Origin: Ramazzottius varieornatus
Lineage: Eukaryota > Tardigrada > Eutardigrada > Parachela > Ramazzottiidae
Reading direction: 5' to 3'
NCBI GenBank assembly: GCA_001949185.1
Contig: BDGG01000011.1
Location: 989,786-1,053,785 of the forward strand
Length of the DNA: 64,000 nucleotides
Below, in pieces: positions 22,559 to 34,142 of the stretch. The notes below the pieces were generated by a model. The model was not told the DNA's origin. It made no database searches and was given only the letters and a program-made list of their open reading frames with translations. The stretch's first letter is position 1, and each line of letters begins with the position of its first letter. The position numbers and the translations under genes are program-made.

Positions 22559-25500
22559 GCTTTGTCGCTGCCGCGCCTGCCATTGAAGTTGCACACCGCG
22601 ACATGGCACGACAATATCCTCACATTCTCAACAACCATACAGTCGCCCGGTATACTGTTCACTCCAGCGGAATGCCATCATGTCCCGATGCGGCGACCCT
22701 GATGTTGACGCTATCGCGCAATATTTCCGATATCCTTTATAACTCGGAAGCTGGTTTCTCTGTCATTATTTCACCCGGTATTGGAAAGCTTTGCCGTATC
22801 CTTCCTGACGATGATTGCACTTTACGGTTTCCACAGTCAGACGAGCACCTCACTGCCGCACTGTACTTACGAGGGAAGTTTGTCATCGCTCCAGTCTTTT
22901 TTCACAAACTGAAACTGCAGAAAGGTAGAGGAGAGTTATCTCTATCGATTGAGACAGACTAGGCTGGCAGAAGAAAATCCTGGAAGACATAGCAGGAAGC
23001 TATGTCTTCCAGGATCAATCAGACAGCGAATCAAACCAGCATACAATCAAACCACTTGACTGATGCCGAAATGAACTTCGCTGATGCTCATGTTCCGCCC
23101 AGATTTTGACGTCACGTCCGCTTTCTGCTATGTCTTCCAGAATTTTCTTTTGCCAGCTTAGTCTGCCTCTGTCGACAGAGAAAACTCGCCTCTACCTTTC
23201 TGCGGTTTCGATCTGTGAAATAAGACTGGAGCGATGGCAAAATCTCCTCTTTAGTGTTGTTTGTGCTTTTCAGGATGCAGTTTGGAAATGATTTCTCTAG
23301 GGGATTTTGCTAGAGGTAATGAGATGAAAGGAAATAGCAGCGAAGTGACACGACGTTTGCACGGCGTACTTGACATTTAAACTTTAACGCATTGTAATTT
23401 TCAGAATGGGATGTACCGCTGTTTTCAAGGTTCGTGTTATTGATGATGGACTGTTCGGTTCTGCGCACAAACTCGACATCGATGAAGTCACGTGGTGAAC
23501 TACGCGAATTAAGTACCAAAAACACAACAATCGTTAATTTTGTCCGAGGACAGAGTAGCTGGTCATGTCAAATGTCTGATATTATTGAGATTTTAGTCGT
23601 GTGACTTGTCGACACCAAAATTGCCCGGAAACTGTTTGCTCACATACTCTCAACGTTCAATGACAATAATATATCCGAGTATAGTGTCTCATCGGTGGGG
23701 TGGGGGTGGGGGTCGGGTGGGGTGATATGACACGTAACGAACTCTGCATTTTAGTTTGGGAAGCGACCCGCTACTGACCAACAAGAAACGCTACCCAACA
23801 ATTACCACCTTTCCAACACCCGATCTGCGGACCATCCCGCTATCTCTCGAGAGTTTTCTCCGGAGTTTCAGATGGACCACTGTGACGCTGCTTTGTGATT
23901 CCGTTACGCAGTATCCCGCTCTCAGTACTTTCTACAGTCAGGTGTGCAATACGGTGAAAATTCGACTGGTGGCTCCCTCGGCGAATTTCCAAGTGTACAG
24001 TGCATCGTTTGACTCGAAAACCTTCCAAAGAATTGACTCTCTTCTAATGGACGCTCGACGTCGATCGCGAAGTAAGCCGCAATCGGCATATCGAATACTT
24101 CAAGCTTGATACATTATCCGAATTTGGCGTAACCACTTCGACCCTCCACAGTTTTGATTCTCTTTACGCATCCAACAATCCTCCGTGAGATAATGGTGAG
24201 ACAACGCAGCAGGTGTTACTTCTTTGTAGTATCCACGGACCGAACGTTGCGCATGTCAAAATGGAAATTTTACAGGTTACCGCGTATAACCTCAACATGA
24301 CAGATGGAACCTACGTGAGTCTCCACGTCGCTGTGCGGGAGTTCGGCAAACAAACTCAACAAGATCGTCGCCCAAGTGGCGCTTGTTTTGTCGTCGGCAA
24401 AAAGGATGCGCCAGTTGGGCAGGCAATCCTGTCGAATTTGTTAGCCCAGCTCCGTTTGAATATAGCATGGATCCACTTTATTGCAGTACCTATAATGCCA
24501 CTTGTTCGCGATCTAGGCGTACTTCAGTGTAAACCCACCGGAGGTGCCTACATTTGGAAACCTCACCTGGCAGAAGTTTGACCAGAACGATACAGTCGCT
24601 TTCCATGCATACCATTCTTTGGCCGTCGTTAACAATCCTAACCCGAAGTGGGAACAGGTGCGAGACATCACCTCAGCCATGGCTGAAGTTTCCAAAGAAA
24701 GATGGAATTTGACTATGTCAGTTGCTCAGCAGGTAGGTGACGACAGCAGTCCTATCGGTGGTTCTCGATAAACCGACCTGTTCGCATTTATAGCATAACG
24801 ATCTGGCGATATCTGTGTACGAAGCCTACCAGACCTTTGCTTTCGTACTGAACGAAAGTTTTGCCGAACTGGAAAACCTGACCGGTGTAGGCTTCGCTAA
24901 ACGGTGCTGGAACCGAACGTTCGAGTCGCGAACCAGACCGGTCAACATCGATGCCCGCGGAAGCCGAATCAACAGTGTCATTTTTTCCCGCTTCAACAGT
25001 CCTAACGGCGTACGAACGGTACGATCCCGGAGTTTCAAGCTCAAGACTGTCGACTTGGACATGATATAACTCCTACACTGTACAGTATACCATGTACTGT
25101 ATTTTTCAGGAAACTTGGGTATATGATGCCATTTCGCATCAGCTGCAAACGATCTCACCGAGCTTAGCCAGTGCATGGACTGATAACAGAACTCGGCCAT
25201 TAAACGAACCACTATGCGGCTTCGATGGAGACAGATGTCAGCACAGTCAACGTAAGAAACCATGCATCGTATCTCATAGACGCCTGCTGAGACCTGATTT
25301 GTACGGTAGAGAGTCTTACGACAATTGTGGCATCAAGTGTTTCCTGCTTTGCTTTCCTCTGCATACTGCTCTTGATCCTCGGGAAGACGCTTTTACGGTA
25401 AGATTTCGGATTTGGGAAGAAATACTGACGGCGAGTCGCCCTACTACACCAGCTTCAATCACGAACAGCTGTGAGCACAAAAATGGGTATTTTGTAGGAA

Positions 25501-25627
25501 CAATGCGAGATGGAGGGAAGACTGGATGACCTGGTGGATCATTTCAGAAAATTATTTTGGCGGCCTGAGACCGTTTAATCTGAAAGACTTGTCGACCCTC
25601 AGTCGATATCGCAACAGCGAAAGCTGA
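22559..25627 (+). CDS. Natriuretic-peptide-receptor-like membrane protein (ANF-receptor ectodomain, no cyclase)
   Basis: Single-pass receptor with the periplasmic-binding-like ectodomain of receptor guanylyl cyclases and clearance receptors. Phase-consistent exons: 22559-22777, 23274-23315, 23405-23429 (25 nt), 23755-24071, 24152-24195, 24276-24314, 24517-24732, 24794-25009 (or 25018), 25110-25251, 25310-25397 and 25498-25627. Landmarks: PAIEVAHRDMAR, GCSLEMISLGDFAREWDVPL, RYPTITTFPTPDLRT, TAYNLNMTDGTY, FGNLTWQKFDQND and NIDARGSRINS, with several N-glycosylation sites. The membrane segment is SSVSCFAFLCILLLILGKTL. After it about 45 residues, starting with Trp/Arg-rich ARWREDWMTWW, end at a stop, so neither the kinase-homology nor the cyclase domain is present. 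The signal-peptide exon upstream of 22559 was not found. The ligand is unknown; a decoy, clearance or G-protein-linked role is possible (inference). Confidence 0.85.
22879..23242. repeat. Large foldback (about 115-bp arms) in receptor intron
   Basis: The left arm (22879-22994) and right arm (23126-23242) are complementary over about 115 bases, for example CATCGCTCCAGTCTTTTTTC against its reverse complement at the right end. The left arm itself ends in a perfect small hairpin, CTGGAAGACATAGC / GCTATGTCTTCCAG. The whole element fills the intron between the first two mapped receptor exons. A 120-residue open frame across the left arm is intronic. Confidence 0.8.
24340..24440. repeat. Hairpin family B copy (receptor intron)
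   Basis: Arms GCCCAAGTGGCGCTTG / GATGCGCCAGTTGGGC, flanked by CAACAAGATCGTC and AATCCTGTCGAATTTG. It lies inside the intron 24315-24516. Confidence 0.75.
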
Positions 25628-26083
25628 TTCAAAAAAGTTGACACAACAAGCTTTCTCCCCAAACTCTTTTGTTTAGTCCTGGAGATTCCAAAGTGCAGCA
25701 TGCCGAAGACGAGATGAAGGACAAAAAAATATGAAACAAACGCTAAAATTTCCGTGGCACATGCTGCTTGTTAAAGTCGACATAGTGTTGGGGTCTGGTG
25801 TTTGAGCGTGTTTTTTAATGGAAAATAGCCAGCGGGCATTGTGGGCTATTCCGAATGTTCTTCGTATCCCCGCAAGCCTATGTGACTTTACGTGGATAGA
25901 AATGTCTCGAACAACGGTACTAAGGGCACTTTGTGTCGTGAATTTCCGTTCAATTAGTATTTCAAAACTCTAGCTCAAATTTTTTTGATCGCCGGGTTTC
26001 AACGAACAGTAACTCACATTTTCCGTCCCCTCCCCAATTGTTCTGTTGATCGATATTCCTGCACGTCTTGCGGACCACGAGCT

Positions 26084-26726
26084 ATGGCCGACATCAGGGA
26101 TGCGGTATCCACCGTCAACCCTCTTGTTAGCGAATCCAGTGAACCACCGGCCACGGTCGAGAATACTCTAAACGTGGGAGATACCGCGGTATCAACTGAG
26201 TCTAAAGTTACTCCAGAAAGTCTGTCCGTTGTGGATGCTCCATCTGATCGGAATACCCTTTTCTCTCATGCACCTGCCGGGTTCTATGCCGATATAAGAT
26301 CTGTGCCGACCTTCAAGAACCAGGAAAAGCCTCTAAAATCTTCCGCTGGTAAGGTTTTATGTTGATGTTTTTTTCCAGCGACTATATTCAGTAGTGTACA
26401 TATCACCGTCGCAACTTTTCATCTTTTGTTTACAGCCTACAACCGCAGGGACTTTACGGACCGCCTTGATTCAAATGACTTTATCAGCAAGATAGCCTGC
26501 GAGCTGGAAAGACGTTTGCGGCTTCTGGACGAGAGAATGGAAAATTATGTCATTCACCCAGAATTTCAAAGGTAAACTTTAGTGGCTGGCTGTTGTTTGA
26601 ACTTTTTCAAATAACAGGCTCCTACTGTCCTCTGCCTATGATACCTGAATATTTTTACATTGGTCTCGATTGAATTTTAGACCCTGGAGCTACGATGGGC
26701 GCACATGGCACAACATAACAGTCTGA
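26084..26726 (+). CDS. Unknown protein, 148 residues
   Basis: Three exons, 26084-26348, 26436-26571 and 26681-26726, with canonical sites and matching phases. The first about 60 residues are acidic and Ser/Thr/Pro-rich (disordered). The rest looks folded: SHAPAGFYADIRSVPTFK, an Arg/Glu-rich helix IACELERRLRLLDERMENY and a Trp-rich end RPWSYDGRTWHNITV. No signal peptide or membrane segment. I do not recognise the family. It starts 457 bases after the receptor stop on the same strand; the stretch between shows nothing identifiable. Confidence 0.6.
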
Positions 26727-28222
26727 AGTTTCTTTCTCTCCCAGCTGTCATAGTAAAAACCTTCAGATCCGATCATTTGGCACGTAACCTAGGAAGTTCG
26801 GACAGACCGGCATCTGAATAAAAAAGGGAAATTCGACGACAACCGCGGGATCTTGGCAGTTATTTCATACGAACACGTTGGAGTTCAGCAAAATTTGTTT
26901 TTGGGACGGTGGAACATTGTTTACAGTTTTGGATGGACGTTTCACATTCGAAGTTTCGCTCACGAAATAAAGATTCGCTGTTTGGCAAGAAGGATACCAT
27001 AGCATTACTGAATTTTCATCCATTCATGGCATTGGTTTCAGTAATCAGTAGCCCCGGAACATTTTCCTGATTACTGCGATTAAGCCCATATGCTCCTGAC
27101 GGTCAGCAATAATCCTCGCTGATTGCCTGCCCGTCCCATTCCCTCCTATCCCTCTCCCGGCTGCCCGAAGGCCGGCTGGACAACAGACAGACGGAGCAAA
27201 CAGCGCTGCCGATCGATTAATCTCATAAACACCAGTAGCAAATAACTGTCAGGACGTTACAGCCTGAGCCTTATCCCGAAGACGCCTAGAAGGCTAAAAT
27301 CATTCCCATCCCTAACTCGCTACAGACGCTGGCGCATATATCGTGTCCAAGATCATGTCCATATCGATCCATCACAGTACGAAGCAAGGACCGGGAAAAG
27401 CTCCTCGCCGTCCCCTCACTTTTCTTCCCCATTGCGCCCACTCTTTGCCTGCTAATGCATATTTCTCCGCTTCCTCTTCCCTTTCTTATCCACGTCGTAA
27501 GCGGAAATGCGTACACGCGCCTGGCCCAAATGTGGGGANNNNNNNNNNNNNNNNNNNNNNNNNNNNNNNNNNNNNNNNNNNNNNNNNNNNNNNNNNNNNN
27601 NNNNNNNNNNNNNNNNNNNNNNNNNNNNNNNNNNNNNNNNNNNNNNNNNNNNNNNNNNNNNNNNNNNNNNNNNNNNNNNNNNNNNNNNNNNNNNNNNNNN
27701 NNNNNNNNNNNNNNNNNNNNNNNNNNNNNNNNNNNNNNNNNNNNNNNNNNNNNNNNNNNNNNATTTGGGCCAGGCACGTGTACTTAAAAGACCCATCACT
27801 GTATGCAGGCTAGAGCAGCTAGGCACGCACCAACAGCCATGCTTCATTACTTTGTCCGATCGAGGCCTTCTTTGTATATCATACTTAATACGAACAAAGT
27901 ATGTTGTGTATGCAATAGTGGCAGTTGGATTCTTTCGCCCACGCTACATTTTCATTACGATCGAGCTTAGTCAGGTCGTCGGTTTCCGTACGGCAATGCG
28001 TGATGCCTCATTTCGCCCCAACAATAGAACAGTGGATCTAGCATTCCATACTTCGGCTATACGATAAAATCAGCTTCTAAAGCTTTGATTGAGATGCTCC
28101 ATACTGCTTCCAACCCTCTCTTCCAGCGCGTGACTAACTGAGGACCATTGAACAATAGCGGTTATTGTTGTCTTACTTTCACCGGTCATTTCTTCCTGGT
28201 CGAACCTGTCGGTTTTTCCAAG
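26727..28222. other. Non-coding stretch with assembly gap
   Basis: No recognisable gene. It holds 224 Ns at 27539-27762, which fall inside an inverted-repeat element (27511-27783). Confidence 0.6.
27511..27783. repeat. Inverted-repeat element interrupted by the assembly gap
   Basis: Left end GTACACGCGCCTGGCCCAAA then TGTGGGG; right end ATTTGGGCCAGGCACGTGTA is its complement. The same terminal sequence bounds the complete copy at 33947-34142, so the Ns at 27539-27762 most likely replace the palindromic interior. Confidence 0.75.
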
Positions 28223-31200
28223 ATGGACAATTCAGCGGCAACTACTGAACGCCGGAAGACTTTCAGGAACCTATCTGTGGTTATTCTCTTCTGTTCCCTA
28301 TTGGGGTGTTGTCTACTGGAAGCTGCTTTTGCATCGGATGGGGAGAAATTTGAAGCAGCTTTCCAAGGTAAGCAGTGATCACTGTAGACCTTCAGTAGTC
28401 GGTGCATCTGCTCTGGAGACAGGCATGCGCAATCAGCGTTATAGAACCAGGCTCTAATGACTATGCCTTGATGATTGTTCACTGATGGTCAAGTTCGCCA
28501 AGGGATTTCTCCCTTATAATTATTCATCGATTACACGGCAATCTGTCAACGCTTCCTGGTCTGGTCAACAGACACGATAACTTTAGGAAATAATTGCTGC
28601 TTGCTTGCGTTATTGCCTCCCACGCTTTCATCATTCCAAGAACTTGGCCATTTCGTGAAGCATCTCCGCAAGTTTTTTTCTTATCTCCTTGTTACAAGTT
28701 CTCGTTTTCGTTCCACGCGCTTCCAACTGGTTGTCTTAGCTAAGCTAGAAAATTTGAGGGGAAAGTAAGGGCTGACCAAGTCCCACGTACTGTGAACGCC
28801 CGAACTGAGCTGTGTTTACTGAGAATCCATCATATGCAATTGTGCTTATCCTGTCGGACTTTTTTCGTCTTGGAGTTTTACTGATGGGATACTCAACGTT
28901 GAGAGTATAGTCATGTCGAGCCGTTGATGGAATTCAGGCACGTGTGAAGAATTAGGCCAAATAACAGGAGAGCATGTACTCTGATCGATGCGTATCCCTC
29001 TTTGGAGCTGGGAGGCACTTGGGATTAGAGAAAAAGGAAAGGTGCACTTGATTGCCTATTTGTCAGCTTGCTGCATATCGATCGGTCTAAATTTGCTCCC
29101 TACTTCATCTGGAAACATTCTTTCCCCATTTAGACGACACGCTGCAGTGCAATCATGACACAGGAAAGGAATGGTGTCCTGTAAATTGCGACTTGACCCA
29201 TTTCCTCACTGTGTGAAGCACTTATTGACGCAGTTCTGCATAGTTTGAGCTTTGTTCTGGACATAAGTGAAACGATCGTTGGTCTTCAGAACGGAGTAAA
29301 TTTAATTATCATATTCACTCAGACACTTCTCATGCAAAATACAGTAGGGACTATACCATGTGGGGAAATTCACCTCGAGTGATGAGTGCAGTACAGTAGC
29401 CATTGATAACGGACAGCAGTCGAACAAGATTCAGCAAGGAGGCATTTTTGCAAAAGTGAAGCCGAATTGAAAATGAAATCATGCACAAGTTGGAAGGAAG
29501 AACAGCACACGTCATTCGAGGGCGTATGCGAAAGGATGATTGAAAGTCCGCCTTTGTCGTCGTTACTCATTTCGCATTCTTTGTAGATTAAAGTGGGATG
29601 GGGACATGCTTGCTGGGCTGTCATGACTTATTTTTAAATTACGTAACTTTCGTCAGCAGCAGGGAGAAGACCGGTATGCATGGTGCACTCAATATGACTG
29701 GCGATTGAATAACAAGGAAGTTTCCGTTAGGCAGTAAAAATTTTCCTCGCATGCATGGTGTCGACGTTTGCAACTTCGCATGGTCAAGGTTTTTTCCTCA
29801 TTAGGCCAGTGTCCCCGAGGAGCCAGTGATGGGATCTGTCAACATATCTGCCGGAACCACAGTCCGCGGACCTTTGCCTGCTACTGTCTTCCTGGTTTTC
29901 ACCTGCAGCATAACGGATACGCATGCACTAACGAAACAGGTAGCTGCCGTACTTTCTTCCAGCTGCAAACAGCGTCATCAGTCGTGCATAGTGGCAATCA
30001 TCGAATGCTATAAAATTAATTGGTGTGTTTTCAGAGTCCCTTACAGCTGCACCGACTTCGACCATGATACAATCCTTCTCGGTCCTTAGGAATATTCCCC
30101 AAGACAAGTTTGCGTTAGAAGCCCTTTCAGCCAGACAAAACAGGTGTTCCGAAGTTAAATGTCGGAATGGTGGGTGGTGCGATGAGGGCAACAAGGAGGA
30201 CGCCACTTGCTCGTGTCCGTTAGGCAGAACCGGCAAATACTGCCACCAACGTGAGTGCAATGGTTTACTGAGCTCATTACCTATCAAGAAAAAGTTGATG
30301 CTTGGTAAAACAGTGCAACAACGTAAGCTCCGATTAATCTAGGCACAAGTTTTTCGACGCCGCATTTTTCGGGACGATCCTCTGCAATGCTGTCTCTGCT
30401 CGCAAATCGGCGCAATGGTTCGCGCTTTGACATCGTCGTTACAATCCGACCAGAAAGCCCGGATGGTTTATTCTTCTTCGTGGGTCACAACCTTGAATCT
30501 AACACGAAACTCATCGTGCTGTCGCTTGTTGACGCATACGTCATCTTACGAATTCTCCTGGGCGACAACACCATCGTGATCCAAAGTCGGTCAAGAGTGA
30601 AACTGAACGAAACCTTGCATGTTGAAGCTGGTAGAAAGAGCGCGAGTGACTTCTATCTGCGGGTTGGATTGCAAGAACTACAGATGATATCCAAGCCGGT
30701 AAAATTAGACAATGTGCAAAATTTGCTTTGGCAAACTCGATTGGCGAAGGTGCGTGGAAGAATTCTATAACTGCTCGCTGTAGGAGGTGGACAGTAAAGA
30801 ACTGGATTTGGCCGGCAATGTGTACATCGGTGGCGTACCCGATTCGAATACCTTGCAGCAGGAAATCCTGCGCCAAGACTACGCGGAGTCGCGCAAGCTC
30901 TTTCGTGGATGCATAGTGCGCTTAGCCATAGATGGGAAAGCATTCGTCCTGCAGCCGCCACCTTTCGGAGACATTGTGGACGGCATAAACGTGGGTAAGT
31001 TGCCGCTGAAAGTCTCCTTTTAAGCTGAACTCAAGAATGATTTTGAAACAAAAATGGAATACTGTTTTTGCTTTTAGATCGCTGTAATGATATCATAACA
31101 GACGACTCTACGGAAGAGCCGCCTTGTAGGACCGAATGTTTAAATGGCGGTCGCTGCATCAGGTCGAACGACGGACAAGAAAGCTTCTGCGATTGCGCTG

Positions 31201-32051
31201 CTGGTTTCGTTGGTCTTCAATGCGAAATAGGTACTTTTTGTTTTCGGTGAATTTCAACAGCGTCAAAGTCTGTATTGGATATAGATCTGGAATCCAACAT
31301 TCCCTTCTTCAACGGTTCTTCCCACCTGTCGTACGAGATTGGCCAAATGCGCGACCACATTAAACACCGATTTTGTCTCCGTTTAATCTTCCGCCCTTCC
31401 AAGCGACCACGCCCGTCGGCGGGAGGAGAGATACTTCTACATGTAGGAAACACCAAAAAGACCTCGGCTGTTGGTCTCGATCGATCTTTCGTGTCCAGTC
31501 AACATTTTGAGGACTTTTTGATGGTTGGGTTGAAAGACGGTTTCGTGGAAGTCAGCGTGAATTTTGGCGATGCTACCGTCGTAGCCAGGTACGGCTTCCC
31601 GATAGTCTAAGCTAGACTAAGTAGAGGACTAATCCAGTTGGCGGTTGTAGGAGCAGAGAAGTAATACGGCTAGGCGTGTGGTGCGAAGTGGAAGTTCGGC
31701 GGACAGGACGTCTGCTGGAACTCTACGTCGACAACAAGCTCCACTCCATCGTGAGCTCACCCGGCAGCTTTGCTGAGTTCAGCCTGAACAACGATCCCTA
31801 TATTTATCTGGGTGGAGTTCCATCGGGCCCCGCAGAGGACGACAAGCAGACAGATGGTGGGGTTGGCCTATCTTTTCATGGTTGCATCGACTTGAAGAAG
31901 GTATGACCGTCACATCAGCAAGTCATTCCTAGCATCCTGACGATGAATGGTAATACGCTGTTCTTTTTCACAGAGTGCTTTCATGGATGAAAGACTGACG
32001 CTATCCAAAGCGAAAGCTGGCTTCAACTTGGAAAGTGTCTGTCCGGGTTGA
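28223..32051 (+). CDS. Secreted EGF-like / laminin-G domain protein (agrin/perlecan/pikachurin-like)
   Basis: Extracellular-matrix type protein of 638 residues in nine phase-consistent exons: 28223-28367, 29805-29939, 30035-30250, 30343-30749, 30784-30994, 31078-31230, 31261-31588, 31657-31900 and 31974-32051. Exon 1 holds a signal peptide with the hydrophobic core LSVVILFCSLLGCCLLEAAF. Domain order: EGF-like (about residues 50-90, CYCLPGFHLQHNGYAC), EGF-like (about 135-165, CRNGGWCDEG...CSCPLGRTGKYC), laminin-G (about 195-370, RFDIVVTIRPESPDGLFFFV and NVYIGGVPD), EGF-like (about 380-420, CLNGGRCIRSNDG), laminin-G (about 425-635, closing with SVCPG at the C-terminus). No membrane segment, so secretion is expected. 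Alternating EGF and LamG resembles the C-termini of agrin, perlecan and pikachurin; the exact orthologue is not decided by order alone. The first intron is 1.4 kb and empty. Confidence 0.85.
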
Positions 32052-32139
32052 AAAGTTCGCAAAAGCGATTTCCGGAGACATCGCAATATTGTTAGAAGGA
32101 TTTTGTGATACATCCGCACGTATTTTTGTAATACTGTAT

Positions 32140-32145
32140 AATAAA
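32140..32145 (+). terminator. Candidate polyadenylation signal of the EGF/LamG gene
   Basis: AATAAA 88 bases after the stop codon, the first such hexamer downstream. Confidence 0.35.
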
Positions 32146-32230
32146 ATTGCAATATACTGTACAGGAAAAGTGCTGACCTTCGGTGGTGTGAGGGGGGTCA
32201 CAGCTCAAATCTTCATTGCAGTATATGAGT

Positions 32231-32694
32231 ATCGGCGGCCCAATTTGCGGCACAACTTTTTCGAGTCCGAACGAGCCTTTTTTGAGATGAAGTTTTTAGC
32301 AACATTCAGGGGCATCGCCACGGATAGAATTCTCACAAGTCCGTTCGCCCTTTTGGGAAGATGTTTCTGGAAATTCTGGAAGTGATCACCAGCCGAGATA
32401 CTCCCACATCGGCGGTTTTGCGTCCGAACAGATGCAGGCGCATTCCCACGCTGTAAGTGCTTCACCGTGACGTCAAAACGTTTTCACTCACAACTTTGAT
32501 ACTCTTCAGGTTTTTTAACGTAGCCACCTGACCACTAGTCAGATGGTCAGATGAATCTCAGCATCGTGTTCCTCAATAAATGTTACAACAGATTGCATTA
32601 ACAGTTAACTTTGCCCTTGGAGTCCCAGAACTTCAAACTTGATTCCTGAACAATTTGAGTAGCCGTCGTTGTGCCGCAAATTGGGCCGCCGATA
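32231..32694. repeat. 464-bp inverted-repeat element, family C copy 1
   Basis: Ends ATCGGCGGCCCAATTTGCGG / complement CCGCAAATTGGGCCGCCGAT. Internal blocks AGGGGCATCG, TTCGCCCTTTTGGGAAGA, TGACGTCAAAAC and CTGACCACTAGTCAGATGG recur in the same order at 55574-56035. Confidence 0.75.
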
Positions 32695-33946
32695 CCAATT
32701 AATCAGTGTGGGCAGGAGCCCTGGTTTGTAAGTGACGTCCAGGTCCCATTCAAAACTACCGATGGTGCTTGATGGTAAAAGCTCAAGAAAAGCGAAAACG
32801 TCAATTTAATTCATGAGCTAGCCCAATGCGACACAAGACGAAACGAGATGGATGTCAGTCCCTACTTCTTACTGGAGAAAATTACACTTCGAAAGAAAGT
32901 TACACTTCGCATCAAGATCCGGCGGATCGAGTGGCTACACATCCGAGGTCCTGCTGATAATGGGGAAAAAATTCACAGCATCACGCTAGTGGCGCCCTGA
33001 CCTGTTTCATTAGCACAGTTCTTCAGGGGCTTTTGCTTGAAGTTTTCCAAGGTAGCGAATCAACCTCTTGGAAAACTTACAGCTTTAGGGCCATCTTCTC
33101 TACATGTGCTCCAGGATGCCTAATTAGTTTTCATGTTTTTTGTTGTCTTCGCGCTCGCCAGCCATGCCATTAAATTTGCAAAGGCAGGAGACGTCGTTCG
33201 GCTTTGTAAAATCAGTCCAAGAAAGGTGGAAAGTCGGTCACCGACGGAAGTTATCGTATCTACTTTAGCTACTGTGTGCATAACTTTATCGTCAGCAAAA
33301 AGAGCGCGTGTTTAGAATAAACCTTAAAGGCGCCTCCGGTTGACAAAGGCAATAATGATGCTGATAGAGCAACGTCGCTAATGCAAACTAAATATATCGC
33401 CAAGCATACAATGCGATTTATGATTCTGTAAATATCCCGTGACTGGGCTTGCAGTTATCAATGAGAACATAGACCCAGTTTGCAAACGATAAGGCTATCA
33501 TGCAAATTTTGTTTGCAGGGCCGCTCCAGGCAGTGATGATGAGCATTACACGCAGCTTGTCCGTGTAATGTAAATTGTAACGTTAAATAGTGTAATTGTA
33601 AAAGTGTAACTACATTTAACACCAGTTTACATATTACAAACCCAGCGGTTTGTAACGTATAAAGCGATAGGGAGCGACGAAAACGACAAATCAGCTGTGT
33701 CTGCGTTTGCTTAAAATATAGATCCCAGTAATTGTCTTCCAGAAACAGATAAAGATTCGGTTGCAAAATGACCATATTCAGGAAGTTTCTGACATTTTAT
33801 CACGTAAGTCAGCCAAATTTTAGATTTCCGGCGGCAAAATCTTCAAAAATACCGCAGATTTTAGCTTTTAACACAGTGAGAGACCAATACACTACGACCG
33901 CCTTCTGGCTGGAGTTCTTGTACTTACAGAGTTTCTGTTCGGAGCG

Positions 33947-34142
33947 TACACGCACCTGATCCAAATGTGGGCATGGACAAAACTGTTGGATAAATGTGGG
34001 CATGGACAAAACTGCTGGCCACGGAGCGAAAGAACCGCTGCTCCGATTGGTTCAATTGATTTGTCGATTCCAGTTGACGCATGCCGCTTTCGCTCCGTGG
34101 CCAGCAGTTTTGTCCATGCCCACATTTAGGCCAGGCGCGTGT
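33947..34142. repeat. 196-bp inverted-repeat element, complete copy
   Basis: Left end GTACACGCACCTGATCCAAA then TGTGGGCATGGACAAAACTG; the right end is the complement finishing in GGCCAGGCGCGTGT. Subterminal arms GCTGGCCACGGAGCGAAAG pair with CTTTCGCTCCGTGGCCAGC. The left arm carries an extra about 30-base tandem duplication (AAATGTGGGCATGGACAAAA twice). Confidence 0.82.

Noticed and set aside
22286-22702. 138-codon plus frame over the palindromes upstream of the receptor
   Set aside because: It overlaps the receptor exon at 22559 in a different frame and mostly translates inverted-repeat DNA.
24210-24275. Apparent coding continuity (GPNVAHVKMEIL) before the exon at 24276
   Set aside because: Phase and homology show that exon 24152-24195 joins directly to 24276; this piece is intronic despite its open frame.
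27286-27847. Open frames crossing the run of Ns on both strands
   Set aside because: They owe their length to the Ns and have no domain on either side.
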